A stretch of 64,000 nt of DNA from an uncultured Naasia sp. (lineage in GTDB: Bacteria > Actinomycetota > Actinomycetes > Actinomycetales > Microbacteriaceae), in NCBI GenBank assembly GCA_913778905.1, contig CAJYYA010000002.1, forward strand, positions 1-64,000. Reading direction: 5' to 3'. A program made the translations under genes and the position numbers. The first letter of the stretch is position 1. The number at the start of each line of letters is the position of its first letter. This document shows positions 51,873 to 59,007 of this stretch, one piece after another. The notes beneath the pieces are model-generated. The model was not told the origin of the DNA. It made no database searches and saw only the letters and a list, made by a program, of their open reading frames with translations.

Positions 51873-53065
51873 GCGGTGACCTCCCGTGCAGGCGTGGCGG
51901 TGAGCTCGCCCACGTGGATGGGCTCGGGTGCGGAGACGGCGCGGGGGCGCTCATCGATCCCGGCGATAGCGGGGAGCCCCTCGATCGCGCGAACCTCGGA
52001 GGGCAGGAGCCACCCGGCATCGATGCCCTGCCGGTGCGCCGCGTATCGCGTGGTCGTGTCGGCACGCAGGAGCCCCTCGACGTTGAACCGGGCCGAGACG
52101 CCGAGAGGGAGGAGGCGGCTCAGCGCCTTCTCGATGGGGCGGAGGTAGGCCATGAGGGTGAACCGAACGAAGCCGAGCCACTCCTGACTGACGTTCTGGT
52201 AGCTCTGGCTCTTGCCGTCGACCGCTGCGAGCATGAGCGAGGCGGGCACCCCGAACATGCGGGTGGTGGTCACGATGTCGAAGTTCTGCGCCTCGAGCCA
52301 CTTCGCCTCGGCAGGGCTGAGCAGGAAGCTCTTGAGGTCGACGCCGCCAAACAGGATCGGGATTCCCTCGCGGTCGCGTGTGGCCTTGAGCCAGCCGTCA
52401 CGTACTTCCTTCGCCGTTGCGGGCGCGAGGTTCTGCGGGGTCTGAAGGTAGTTGCCACCGGCCGGGAGGGCCGCGTCGTGGAACCAGTGCCCCGCGTAGT
52501 CGCGCACGTCGACCGCGCCTCGGAGCTCAACCTGGGCCTGCTGAATGGGGCCGACGCCGCGCGCCTTGCCGGGGATGCTGAAGAGGCGACGGTGAATGAT
52601 CTGGCCGGGGGCGTACTCCTGGCCGTTCCACAGGAAGCCGACCGCCTTACCCTTGGCGTCCCCCTTCACCTCGACGGCGGCGGGCGGGAGTACCTCGAGG
52701 TTGATGACCTGGCCGAAGGCGTCGCGGGTGGCGAGCCAGAAGAAGTTGCCGGACGCGGCGAGCGAGACGGTGGTGAGCTCGATGAACTCGTCAAGATCGA
52801 GCGTCGCGTCAGGGGCGGCGAGGAGCGAGGGGGTGGCCGGGTCGACCTGGCCGCCTCGGTAGGCGTCGAGGGTGAGTTGACTCGCGGAGGTGCCGAGAAT
52901 CTGCACGGCTCGGAACACGTCGTGAGTGGCGAGCGCCTCGGGTGCGGAGACGGCGCGGGGCTTATCTTCTCGTGCCGGGATTGCCGGTGCGTCAGGGTTG
53001 CTTGAGCTGATTGCGGATCGGGTCTCGATGCCGAACCACTCGAGTGCTGAAGAGAGTTTCCCCAC
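51869..53065 (-). CDS. Portal protein (HK97 type)
   Basis: A 398-residue portal. DVFRAVQILGTSASQLTLDAYRGG and FWLATRDAFGQVINLEVLPPAAVEV are the standard wing start; GNYLQTPQNLAPATAKEVRDGWLKATRDREGIPILFGGVDLKSFLLSP and the FGVPASLMLAAVDGKSQSYQNVSQEWLGF are typical stem sequences. It forms the dodecameric ring through which DNA enters. GTG start with a GGGAGGTGAG ribosome site. Confidence 0.92.
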   Translation of the reverse strand: MGKLSSALEWFGIETRSAISSSNPDAPAIPAREDKPRAVSAPEALATHDVFRAVQILGTSASQLTLDAYRGGQVDPATPSLLAAPDATLDLDEFIELTTVSLAASGNFFWLATRDAFGQVINLEVLPPAAVEVKGDAKGKAVGFLWNGQEYAPGQIIHRRLFSIPGKARGVGPIQQAQVELRGAVDVRDYAGHWFHDAALPAGGNYLQTPQNLAPATAKEVRDGWLKATRDREGIPILFGGVDLKSFLLSPAEAKWLEAQNFDIVTTTRMFGVPASLMLAAVDGKSQSYQNVSQEWLGFVRFTLMAYLRPIEKALSRLLPLGVSARFNVEGLLRADTTTRYAAHRQGIDAGWLLPSEVRAIEGLPAIAGIDERPRAVSAPEPIHVGELTATPAREVTA

Positions 53066-53121
53066 GCCGTCTCACCTCCCCCCGGTTGCGGCTGCGAGAT
53101 GAGGTTGACAGCGCGCCGGAA

Positions 53122-53141
53122 CTCCACAGGGGCGGAGTCAG
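53122..53141. repeat. Hairpin repeat at the end of the terminase gene
   Basis: The 20-base word ctccacaggggcggagtcag occurs here and again at 55007-55026. On the transcribed strand it forms a small CTCC/GGAG hairpin directly after the stop codon. Possible role in mRNA processing or stability. Confidence 0.8.
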
Positions 53142-54592
53142 AGCACGCCGACGGATGCGCCGGACCTGGCAATCTCGGCCACGTAGACCGCGCCGACCAT
53201 GGAGAGCACGGCGTCAATGGGGACGCCGGACACAACACGGCTCAGCCGATAGGTATCGCCGGATGACTTGCGCATAGCTCGAGGTATCTGCTGGGCCATG
53301 AGGGCGTTGCTCTCGTGAATGAGCGTGCGCCCCTTGATGCGCTGATAGGCAGTGTTCGCGGCGGTCGCCCACTCCGCGCCGCTCACCACCTCATAGGGCA
53401 TACCGCGCCGCTTGAGCTCGGCAACGATCGCCTTCTGATCGCTGCCGACCCCGAAGCTGCGGGGGCTGTGGACGCGGAGCGCCTCGAGAGCGTCGACCAG
53501 ATCGCCCGTTGACGGGTCCACGAACGAGGCGACGAGCTCAACATGCATGATGTCGGCCCCGTCGAGGGTGGCCGCGTGGATCGAGGCGAGCGCCCCGGTG
53601 GGGGCGACATCGAGGAAGAACACCGGCTGCTCGGCCGGGTAGGGCTGGCCGTCCCGTGCGCACCGCTCCCACATGGCGTAGGTCTCGAGGAAGCTCGCCG
53701 CCGTGCCGGTCACAAACCGGTTCAGCCGGTAGCGGATCACGGCCACGTCGCCGCCGACCGTGGCGCGAACGTCGGCCACGAAGTCCTCAGCGTCCACGAG
53801 CTCGGAGGCGAGCATGGGGTTAGCCGGAATGAGGAGCTCGAGGAGCTCGGCGTCATCGTCGGGCACGCGCGCGTCGGGCGACTCCCAGAGGAAGAACCCG
53901 AACCGCGAGAGCTTAGGGTCACCCTGGACGGCGGCCTCACCCTTGGCATACAGGTCGATGAGGAGGAGCGAGGAGTCATCCCCGGCCGTGGAGATGCCGA
54001 CCACGAGAGTGTTCGGACGCGCGCCGGTGCCGTTCACCATGTCGGCCCAGAGGGCAGCTAGGACGATGTGGAGCTCATCCACGATCCCGGTTCCGACCGG
54101 GAAACCCTGTAGCGCGTCAGACTTCGCGGCCTTCACCGCATAGGTGGAGCCGTCCTTGGTCTCGAGTCCGCGCGTCGCGGTGGTGCGGGTGAACCGCGCC
54201 TCTAGCACGGGGTTTCGCATGACGGCGTTGCGGCACCGGAGGTAGACGATATTGGCCTGGTCGACGTTGGAGGCAATGCCGATCGTGTTGCCGGTGACGC
54301 GCCGGAGGAGTCCCCAGATCGAGAGGATTGCGGCGATGTCGCTCTTGCCATTCTGGCGAGCGACCGAGATAACGACCTGCCGGTAGCGGAGTTGCCCGGC
54401 TCGCTTGTGTCCGGGCGGGTAGGTCTCGAGGATCGCGCGGAGTAACCACCGCTGAAACGGGGCGAGCTCGAACCCGTAGGCCACCTTCCAGATGAGGAGG
54501 AAGAGGGGTTCCCACCGGTCCCAATCGGACGTGAAGCCCTCACTGAGCGGGGCGGTGAACCGAACGGGCATCCACCGCGGCCGGTCGGTCAC
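53138..54592 (-). CDS. Terminase large subunit
   Basis: A 484-residue DNA packaging motor. The Walker A-like loop is VARQNGKSDI and the Walker B is TGIVDELHI (acidic pair). The nuclease half has FFLDVAPTGALAS and the VLSMVGAVYVAEI end. It cuts and pumps phage DNA into the prohead. The GTG overlaps the preceding small-subunit stop by four bases. Confidence 0.93.
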   Translation of the reverse strand: MTDRPRWMPVRFTAPLSEGFTSDWDRWEPLFLLIWKVAYGFELAPFQRWLLRAILETYPPGHKRAGQLRYRQVVISVARQNGKSDIAAILSIWGLLRRVTGNTIGIASNVDQANIVYLRCRNAVMRNPVLEARFTRTTATRGLETKDGSTYAVKAAKSDALQGFPVGTGIVDELHIVLAALWADMVNGTGARPNTLVVGISTAGDDSSLLLIDLYAKGEAAVQGDPKLSRFGFFLWESPDARVPDDDAELLELLIPANPMLASELVDAEDFVADVRATVGGDVAVIRYRLNRFVTGTAASFLETYAMWERCARDGQPYPAEQPVFFLDVAPTGALASIHAATLDGADIMHVELVASFVDPSTGDLVDALEALRVHSPRSFGVGSDQKAIVAELKRRGMPYEVVSGAEWATAANTAYQRIKGRTLIHESNALMAQQIPRAMRKSSGDTYRLSRVVSGVPIDAVLSMVGAVYVAEIARSGASVGVL

Positions 54593-54849
54593 GGGACGGG
54601 CGACTCGCCACCCAGGGCGGCATCCATGGCCGCCTGTGCCGCGTCCTTCTCGGGGGCGGCGGCGGGCTTGCGCCTCAGAAGATTTCGGTAGGTGAGTCCG
54701 TACTGTCCGGCGAGCGCCGCCGTTGGCTCGGCGTCGAGCTCCTCGGCAAGGAGTCGGAGGACGGCGAGCGCCGGGGCGTCGTCGTCAGTGAGCCACGATT
54801 CCGCGCTGGCCTCGAACTTGTCGAGCGCCTCCACCTGACGACCGGCCAT
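54589..54849 (-). CDS. Probable terminase small subunit
   Basis: An 86-residue protein just upstream of and overlapping the large subunit. The body is helical: QVEALDKFEASAESWLTDDDAPALAVLRLLAEELD, then GQYGLTYRNLLRRKP. The size and place fit a small terminase that recognises the packaging site. A longer frame upstream lacks protein-like sequence. Confidence 0.65.
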   Translation of the reverse strand: MAGRQVEALDKFEASAESWLTDDDAPALAVLRLLAEELDAEPTAALAGQYGLTYRNLLRRKPAAAPEKDAAQAAMDAALGGESPVP

Positions 54850-55022
54850 TGTGACTATCCCCCAAACATTTTGCGGCTGTGCGTGAAAAAGTTGCTTCGA
54901 GTACCTTTCGGGAGGGCCGTTTGAGGGAAAAACGACCCCAAAACGGCCGCATCCCGGCCCCCGCGAGGGGCTCAAGCTGCGGCCGATTGTAGGTAGACGA
55001 CAGTTTCTCCACAGGGGCGGAG
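54850..55022. other. Non-coding gap, possible packaging site
   Basis: A 170-base non-coding stretch between the HNH and terminase genes, with an A-rich patch, an inverted ggccgttt/aaacggcc pair near 54930 and the downstream hairpin repeat. This is the usual place for a cos site, and HNH plus terminase gene pairs often act together in cos cleavage. No cos ends can be read from the sequence alone. Confidence 0.45.
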
Positions 55023-55026
55023 TCAG
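55007..55026. repeat. Hairpin repeat at the end of the HNH gene
   Basis: Second copy of the 20-base word found at 53122-53141, again placed directly after a stop codon (here of the HNH gene). Confidence 0.8.
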
Positions 55027-55295
55027 TAGTTGGCGAACCACCTTGGGCTGAGCCAGGTCTCACGCACCGGCTCGTCCTCGCCGTTGCGCCGCTTGTTGCA
55101 GTCCTCGCACGCGGCGCGCAGGTTGGCCGGATCGTCGGTGCCGTTGAAGGGCGGGCGCTTGGGCACGATGTGGTCGGCCTGCGCATCCCGCCCCTCGAGC
55201 TCCTTACCGCATAGCTGGCAGACCCAGCCGTCCCGATTCAGGACGAACAGTCGCACCTCGTCCCACTCAGCCCCCTTACTGCTGTGTTGACTCAC
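55023..55295 (-). CDS. HNH endonuclease
   Basis: A 90-residue nuclease. The zinc and catalytic elements are CQLCGKELEGRDAQADHIVP (AxDHI core), then NLRAACEDCNKRRNG. Phage HNH proteins of this size next to terminase genes stimulate cos cleavage in several siphoviruses (family knowledge). ATG overlaps the end of the zinc-ribbon gene by about 20 bases. Confidence 0.9.
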   Translation of the reverse strand: MSQHSSKGAEWDEVRLFVLNRDGWVCQLCGKELEGRDAQADHIVPKRPPFNGTDDPANLRAACEDCNKRRNGEDEPVRETWLSPRWFANY

Positions 55296-55422
55296 GGGCC
55301 GCCCTCTCCGGGTCGGGGCGCACGGCGTTGCAGTAGAAGCACACGTACGCGCCGAGCGAGCTCCGCCACTCGAGCCAGCACCGGCGACAGATCACGCGAA
55401 CCGGGCACGGAACGCGCCGCAT
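55276..55422 (-). CDS. Small zinc-ribbon phage protein
   Basis: A 48-residue protein with two CxxC-like pairs: CPVRVICRRCWLEW and YVCFYCNAVRP. Probably binds zinc; function unknown. The start is uncertain, since the frame continues upstream to 55608 and overlaps the next gene. Confidence 0.5.
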   Translation of the reverse strand: MRRVPCPVRVICRRCWLEWRSSLGAYVCFYCNAVRPDPERAARESTQQ

Positions 55423-55532
55423 CGGCAGGCGTAGCCCAATCGGCGCTTGTCCCACCACCACGAGTGATCGGCGTGAATGTAGGGCCGCAACAGGTCGAGG
55501 GCGGGCAGCGCGAGCCCCATCCAGCCCCTCAT
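55392..55532 (-). CDS. Small phage protein, unknown
   Basis: A 46-residue Trp-rich protein (DHSWWWDKRRLGYACRCGAFRA). No family recognised. Its ATG overlaps the stop of the membrane peptide upstream (ATGA), which supports it. Confidence 0.5.
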   Translation of the reverse strand: MRGWMGLALPALDLLRPYIHADHSWWWDKRRLGYACRCGAFRARFA

Positions 55533-55654
55533 CGTGCCGACACCATGGCGAATGCGGCCGAGAGGAGGGCCGAGCCGACGATGCCGCCGCACACCCCCAC
55601 GATGACACAGAAGGTCAGGTAGGCGGCGACGGCCGAGAGGCGCGCGCCGGTCAC
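55529..55654 (-). CDS. 41-residue phage membrane peptide
   Basis: A short open frame read by hand. It encodes one or two hydrophobic segments (AAYLTFCVIVGVCGGIVGSA, then LLSAAFAMVSAR). It is coupled on both sides: the GTG overlaps the preceding stop and its own TGA overlaps the next ATG. Unknown function; possibly involved in lysis or superinfection control. Confidence 0.55.
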   Translation of the reverse strand: MTGARLSAVAAYLTFCVIVGVCGGIVGSALLSAAFAMVSAR

Positions 55655-55878
55655 AGCTTGCCCCGGAGGATGTAGCCGACGTTCTGCAAGCGGCCGACCG
55701 CGAGCCCCAGGATCAGGGCCAGATCCTTCACCTCGAGCTTCGCCACGGCCTGGATGAGCTCAGAGGGGCGCTCGAGGTCCACGAGCTCATCGAGCTTGAC
55801 CAGGGCGGGCGTCACGATGTCAGGAAGGGGGACGGGCGGCAGGGTGACATTCAGGAGGTCGGGGCGGGTGCGGGTCAT
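55651..55878 (-). CDS. Small phage protein, unknown
   Basis: A 75-residue protein with a Pro/Val-rich start (NVTLPPVPLPDIVTP) and a helical end (ELIQAVAKLEVKDLALILGLAVGRLQNVGYILRG). No family recognised. The second of two close ATGs is better spaced from the AAGGAG site. Confidence 0.6.
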   Translation of the reverse strand: MTRTRPDLLNVTLPPVPLPDIVTPALVKLDELVDLERPSELIQAVAKLEVKDLALILGLAVGRLQNVGYILRGKL

Positions 55879-55880
55879 GG

Positions 55881-56018
55881 TCATTCTCCTTCGGTGGTGC
55901 ATTGGTGGTCGGCCACGGCGTCGTCTAGTCCGCCGTCGTCAGGGGCCTCGATGCGGCATCCGCGCACGGGGCAGTAGGTCCACAGCCAGTCGTTGACGGT
56001 GGAGGCGTCGAGGGTCAT
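55881..56018 (-). CDS. Small cysteine-containing phage protein
   Basis: A 45-residue acidic protein, TLDASTVNDWLWTYCPVRGCRIEAPDDGG and onward. CPVRGC with a later HQC could bind a metal. The ATG overlaps the preceding stop (ATGA). Confidence 0.55.
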   Translation of the reverse strand: MTLDASTVNDWLWTYCPVRGCRIEAPDDGGLDDAVADHQCTTEGE

Positions 56019-56305
56019 GAGGTCGCCCTGGTCACGGGCACGCCCTCGGGGTGTCGGCCGCACGCGCACTTGCCGAGCTCGGCCCGGTGACACTCGAACG
56101 ACGTACAGCCCTTGCTTCCCGGCTTATCGCCGGGGCCACGGCCGCACGAGAGCGGGCGGTCGGAGAGGCGCAGGAACACGACGGGGCGGCCGTTCATGGT
56201 GAGCTCGAGCGAGTCGGCGGGCTCAAACTCGGGATCGGCGTAGATGCTCGCCTGGATCGTCCGCCCGTCCGATCGCTTCACGGCGTAGGTGTATCCGGTC
56301 TGCAT
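56015..56305 (-). CDS. Phage protein with Cys-rich C-terminus, unknown
   Basis: A 96-residue protein. The first half is beta-like (YTYAVKRSDGRTIQASIYADPEFEPADSLELTMNGRPVVFLRL); the end has four cysteines (LSCGRG, KGCTSFECHRAELGKCACGRHPEG). No family recognised. Start is the ATG at 56305 or the GTG at 56311. Confidence 0.6.
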   Translation of the reverse strand: MQTGYTYAVKRSDGRTIQASIYADPEFEPADSLELTMNGRPVVFLRLSDRPLSCGRGPGDKPGSKGCTSFECHRAELGKCACGRHPEGVPVTRATS

Positions 56306-56307
56306 GG

Positions 56308-57324
56308 TCACCGGGTCACCCCACCGACTCGCGCGCGGTCTCGCTGCGGATGTGCCGCTCTCGCGCTACCCACTCGTCTCGGATGTTGCGAGCCACCCCG
56401 CAGGCTCGGCAGTTGACAGAGGCGATGTTCTCGGGGTGCTCCGGGCACCCCAAGGGCGGGGCGTCCAGGAGGACGGGCCTCTCCTCGCGGCGCGGCCCCT
56501 CTCGCGCCGCCGTCCGCTCGGCCCAGTCCCACGCTCGGCGCGCGTCCTCGCCTCGCACTCGCGCCTCGACACGCTCTCGCGCGCTCACGCCCTCGCGCTC
56601 TCTCTCCATAGCCACGGCTGGCCGTGGCCGGTCGCGGAAGGACGGGGCCAGGGTCGACGGGTCCACCTTCCGCATGTCCACCGACAGCGGGCGGACCAGC
56701 GATATCCACCACGTGCCCCGGTCCGGGAAGATCACGAGGAACCCCGACTCCTCCAACATGAGGATGTGCTCCTCCATCACAGACGGAGGCGTACCCGGCC
56801 GGATCAGGTCGGCTATCCGCTGCGCGTCGAGCTCGATGCCCCCCGTCGCATCCGTGTACAGCCACAGCCCCAGCGCCGTCCCCTGCACCTCGACCGGCGC
56901 TCGCCGGAACCCCACCCACTCGAGGTCGGCGGGCTTGATCTTGCGTTGCAGCACTCTTGTTGTGTCCTTCTGGTTCGGTCCCCCGTGCGAATCCGTCGAG
57001 GATGAGATGCCCGGCGAGGTCAAGATCGACCGCGAGCACCTCGAAACACTCGGTCCAGCCGCTCCCGCCTGGCAGCGCTCCCATGGCCTCGCGGTTGTCG
57101 CGGAAGGCCTTCGGGAACCAGATGGAGAGCTCAGCCAGCGCCTCCCGCTCCCACGAGGCGTCAGTGCCCCGCTGAGCTAGGAGGATGTGCGCGCCGGTCT
57201 CCACGAATTGCGCGAGACGGCGCGTCCAGGTCGTCCGGCCGACCTTGAGCATTCCCCGGCCAGGGCCGAAGAATTCGGGCCAGTAGGCGACGTATGTTGT
57301 CTTGAAGTCAGTCACGTGCGCCAC
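56308..57324 (-). CDS. T5orf172/GIY-YIG-like protein with long overlapping frame
   Basis: The first ~125 codons (57324 to about 56950) look like a real T5orf172-type DNA-binding protein: TYVAYWPEFFGPGRGMLKVGRTTWTRRLAQFVETG, then REALAELSIWFPKAFRDN. The remaining ~210 codons are Gly/Pro/Arg-rich and lie opposite a clearly coding frame (56316-56954), so they are probably a read-through shadow. A +1 shift near 56955 would join the two genes. The boundary is therefore uncertain: separate overlapping genes, a frameshift, or programmed slippage. Confidence 0.5.
   Translation of the reverse strand: MAHVTDFKTTYVAYWPEFFGPGRGMLKVGRTTWTRRLAQFVETGAHILLAQRGTDASWEREALAELSIWFPKAFRDNREAMGALPGGSGWTECFEVLAVDLDLAGHLILDGFARGTEPEGHNKSAATQDQARRPRVGGVPASAGRGAGDGAGAVAVHGCDGGHRARRAADSRPDPAGYASVCDGGAHPHVGGVGVPRDLPGPGHVVDIAGPPAVGGHAEGGPVDPGPVLPRPATASRGYGERARGRERARACRGASARRGRAPSVGLGRADGGARGAAPRGEARPPGRPALGVPGAPREHRLCQLPSLRGGSQHPRRVGSARAAHPQRDRARVGGVTR
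56316..56954 (-). CDS. Phage protein of the early region, possible replication role
   Basis: A 212-residue protein. The start has winged-helix-like sequence (VEVQGTALGLWLYTDATGGIELDAQRIADLI, then EEHILMLEESGFLVIFPDRGTWW). A Arg/Glu-rich coiled region and a zinc-like end (GCPEHPENIASVNCRACGVARN) follow. It resembles phage replication or regulatory proteins but is not firmly assigned. The GTG at 56954 follows AGAAGG. It lies wholly inside the longer frame 56308-57324, which is read one base out of step. Confidence 0.6.
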   Translation of the reverse strand: MLQRKIKPADLEWVGFRRAPVEVQGTALGLWLYTDATGGIELDAQRIADLIRPGTPPSVMEEHILMLEESGFLVIFPDRGTWWISLVRPLSVDMRKVDPSTLAPSFRDRPRPAVAMEREREGVSARERVEARVRGEDARRAWDWAERTAAREGPRREERPVLLDAPPLGCPEHPENIASVNCRACGVARNIRDEWVARERHIRSETARESVG

Positions 57325-57661
57325 TCCCCTCGAGGGCCTTGCGGTGATAGCGGACGGTCGAGCGGTGAACGCCGACGCGGGCGGCGATAGCTCGCTCGGT
57401 CATGCCCTGCTCGGTCAGGACGCGGATGATGCCGCGCTGCTCGAACGTGAGGCGGTCGGCGCGCGTGCGCCGGTTTGGGTCGGCCGCGACCGGCTCGAGG
57501 GTCTCGACGGCGGCGAGCTTCGCCCGGTACCCCTTGAGCCAGACGTGCAGCACACGGGCGGCGAGCGCCTCGACTGCGACCCCGTTGCGGCGGGCGACGA
57601 GGGCGAAGAGGTTGCGGTCGGATTCGGGAAGGCCGGAGAGCCCGGCGAGGGCGAGGCTCAC
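57308..57661 (-). CDS. Helix-turn-helix phage protein
   Basis: A 117-residue protein. A helical first part (SDRNLFALVARRNGVAVEALAARVLHVWLKGYRAKLAAVE) is followed by a C-terminal resolvase/sigma-like helix-turn-helix, GMTERAIAARVGVHRSTVRYHRKAL. Likely a DNA-binding regulator of the early operon. The GTG overlaps the preceding stop by four bases. Confidence 0.7.
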   Translation of the reverse strand: MSLALAGLSGLPESDRNLFALVARRNGVAVEALAARVLHVWLKGYRAKLAAVETLEPVAADPNRRTRADRLTFEQRGIIRVLTEQGMTERAIAARVGVHRSTVRYHRKALEGSGARD

Positions 57662-57948
57662 GCTGCCCCCTCGCACCATTGGGTCTCGTACTCCGAGAAG
57701 CTCATGCGGGGTCGGCGCGCCCAGTAGTCGAGGAGCTCGGGTGAGGCGTAGGCGAGCGCCCGCACCTCGGTTCCCGAGAAGAGGGTGAACGGGTCGACGC
57801 CTCGGCTCTTGCCGAGCTCGTTGACGAGCTGCCCGCCCGTCTCGGTCTCGGCGGCGACGTAGGCGGCCTCGAGGTAGTCGGCGTAGTCGGCCCGGCAGGC
57901 CTTCCACGTCGCTACGGCCTGGTCGAAGATCGCGCCCAACTCAGACAA
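57658..57948 (-). CDS. Phage protein, unknown
   Basis: A 96-residue acidic helical protein (LGAIFDQAVATWKACRADYADYLEAAYVAAETETGG). The C-terminal RALAYASPELLDYWARRPRMSFSEYE is conserved-looking but not recognised. It overlaps the genes on both sides by a few bases. Confidence 0.6.
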   Translation of the reverse strand: MSELGAIFDQAVATWKACRADYADYLEAAYVAAETETGGQLVNELGKSRGVDPFTLFSGTEVRALAYASPELLDYWARRPRMSFSEYETQWCEGAA

Positions 57949-58078
57949 CCGGCGAGCGCCGCGCGAGGCGGCGAGCTCGGGCGCGCTCGGCCAGAAGGTC
58001 GATGAGGAGGAGCGAGGAGAAGATGATGCAGGCGGGGAGCGCCCACCACCAGGGGATGGAGTCGATGAGGGGGGTCAA
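57941..58078 (-). CDS. Small phage membrane protein
   Basis: A 45-residue protein with one helix (WWWALPACIIFSSLLLIDLL) and a basic tail (ERARARRLARRSP). It starts at TTG 58078, overlapping the stop of the 31-residue peptide upstream by four bases. Function unknown. Confidence 0.5.
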   Translation of the reverse strand: MTPLIDSIPWWWALPACIIFSSLLLIDLLAERARARRLARRSPVV

Positions 58079-58170
58079 CGGGTCACCCCCTGCACGAGGA
58101 TGACGACGCAGGCGATGATGACGAACCACAGCGGCAGGGCGACGAGGAGCCCAGCGAGAACGCCCCTCAC
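58075..58170 (-). CDS. 31-residue phage membrane peptide
   Basis: A very short open frame read by hand: a single hydrophobic helix, AGLLVALPLWFVIIACVVIL. It is coupled on both sides (GTG overlaps the previous stop, its TGA overlaps the next start), which supports translation. Function unknown. Confidence 0.5.
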   Translation of the reverse strand: MRGVLAGLLVALPLWFVIIACVVILVQGVTR

Positions 58171-58676
58171 TTGTCGCCGCCCTCGGTAGTGTCAGCGGCA
58201 TGGCTACTGATCTGCACTACTACGGTTCCGTTTTCGAACTCGACACTGACGTTAGCGACGAGGCCCACATGAGGGACTTGCACGCTCAGCGAATCGCCGT
58301 GGCGGACGGAAAGGCGAGTCACCTGGTTGTCGCGTTGCAGGGTGGGCGTCGGGCGGTTCTCGACTGGACGCCGGGCGCGCCCCTCGTTGTTGTCCATCCA
58401 GCGGAGGCGCGCCTCGACGGCCTCCGCGCGGCGCTCGCGGCGGAGCTCGACAGCCGCTTTACGGGCGGCGTCCTCTGAGGTCGCAGCGCGGGCGTCGCGG
58501 TTCTGCTCGCAGACCCGTTCCGCGAGACGCGCCCGCGCTTGCGCGGCCGGGCAGTTGAGTTCGCCGCAGTCGACGCAGATAACGGAGTCGCTCAGTTTGG
58601 GGGCGCTCACCTTCGGGGTAGCGAGCGAGTCGGAGCACAGCCTGCACCGGCAGGGGTTGGGGACGGTGACGCTCAC
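58167..58676 (-). CDS. Zinc-ribbon early phage protein
   Basis: A 169-residue protein. The N-terminus has two Cys clusters (CRCRLCSDS and CVDCGELNC), then a long Arg/Ala/Glu coiled coil and a beta-rich end (SVQVPHVGLVANVSVEFENGTVVVQIS). No family recognised. It is the second gene of the leftward early operon, overlapping its neighbours. Confidence 0.6.
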   Translation of the reverse strand: MSVTVPNPCRCRLCSDSLATPKVSAPKLSDSVICVDCGELNCPAAQARARLAERVCEQNRDARAATSEDAARKAAVELRRERRAEAVEARLRWMDNNEGRARRPVENRPTPTLQRDNQVTRLSVRHGDSLSVQVPHVGLVANVSVEFENGTVVVQISSHAADTTEGGDK

Positions 58677-58870
58677 TTCTCGCCCCGCTCGCGCTTGCCC
58701 TTGAGCTTGAGCACGTCGGACGGAGAGAAGAAGCGCGCGCCGGTGCGGCCCTCTCCCACGGCGAGCGGCTTGAGCTTGCCCGCCGCTACGAGCTTGTTGA
58801 AGACGGAGCGGTCAACGCCGAGAAGCGCCGCCGCTTTGAGCGACCCGATGAGGGGGGAAGTGGTTGGCAT
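58673..58870 (-). CDS. Excisionase/Cro-like MerR-type HTH protein
   Basis: A 65-residue DNA-binding protein: IGSLKAAALLGVDRSVFNKLVAAGKLKPLAVGEGRTGARFFSPSDVLKL is the helix-turn-helix-17/excisionase pattern. First gene of the leftward transcript, divergent from the repressor; could be the directionality factor, Cro, or both. A -35 TTGCGC and -10 CAATAT spaced by 17 bases lie just upstream. Confidence 0.75.
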   Translation of the reverse strand: MPTTSPLIGSLKAAALLGVDRSVFNKLVAAGKLKPLAVGEGRTGARFFSPSDVLKLKGKRERGEK

Positions 58871-58877
58871 GGTGCTG

Positions 58878-58906
58878 ATATTGAATGATCTGCAACGACT
58901 GCGCAA
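58878..58906 (-). promoter_or_regulatory. Leftward early phage promoter
   Basis: On the minus strand TTGCGC (58906-58901) and CAATAT (58883-58878) are separated by exactly 17 bases, just upstream of the excisionase/Cro-like gene. The -35 overlaps a TGCGCAA word shared with the operator-like sites near 58980, so repressor binding here is plausible. Confidence 0.6.
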
Positions 58907-58965
58907 CCTTCAATGCGACATCGGCGTGTCGCACGTCGTTCACATCTCGCGAACTCCCCAGAACT

Positions 58966-58998
58966 TTGACCTTGCGAGCTTGCGCAAACTTGTGCAAG
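58966..58998 (+). promoter_or_regulatory. Repressor promoter and operator-like sites
   Basis: A TTGACC -35-like word at 58966-58971 precedes two adjacent palindromes, TTGCGCAA (58980-58987) and CTTGTGCAAG (58989-58998), ten bases before the repressor start. The -10 is poor. The palindromes look like repressor operators. Confidence 0.5.
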
Positions 58999-59007
58999 AG
59001 TTGCGAC

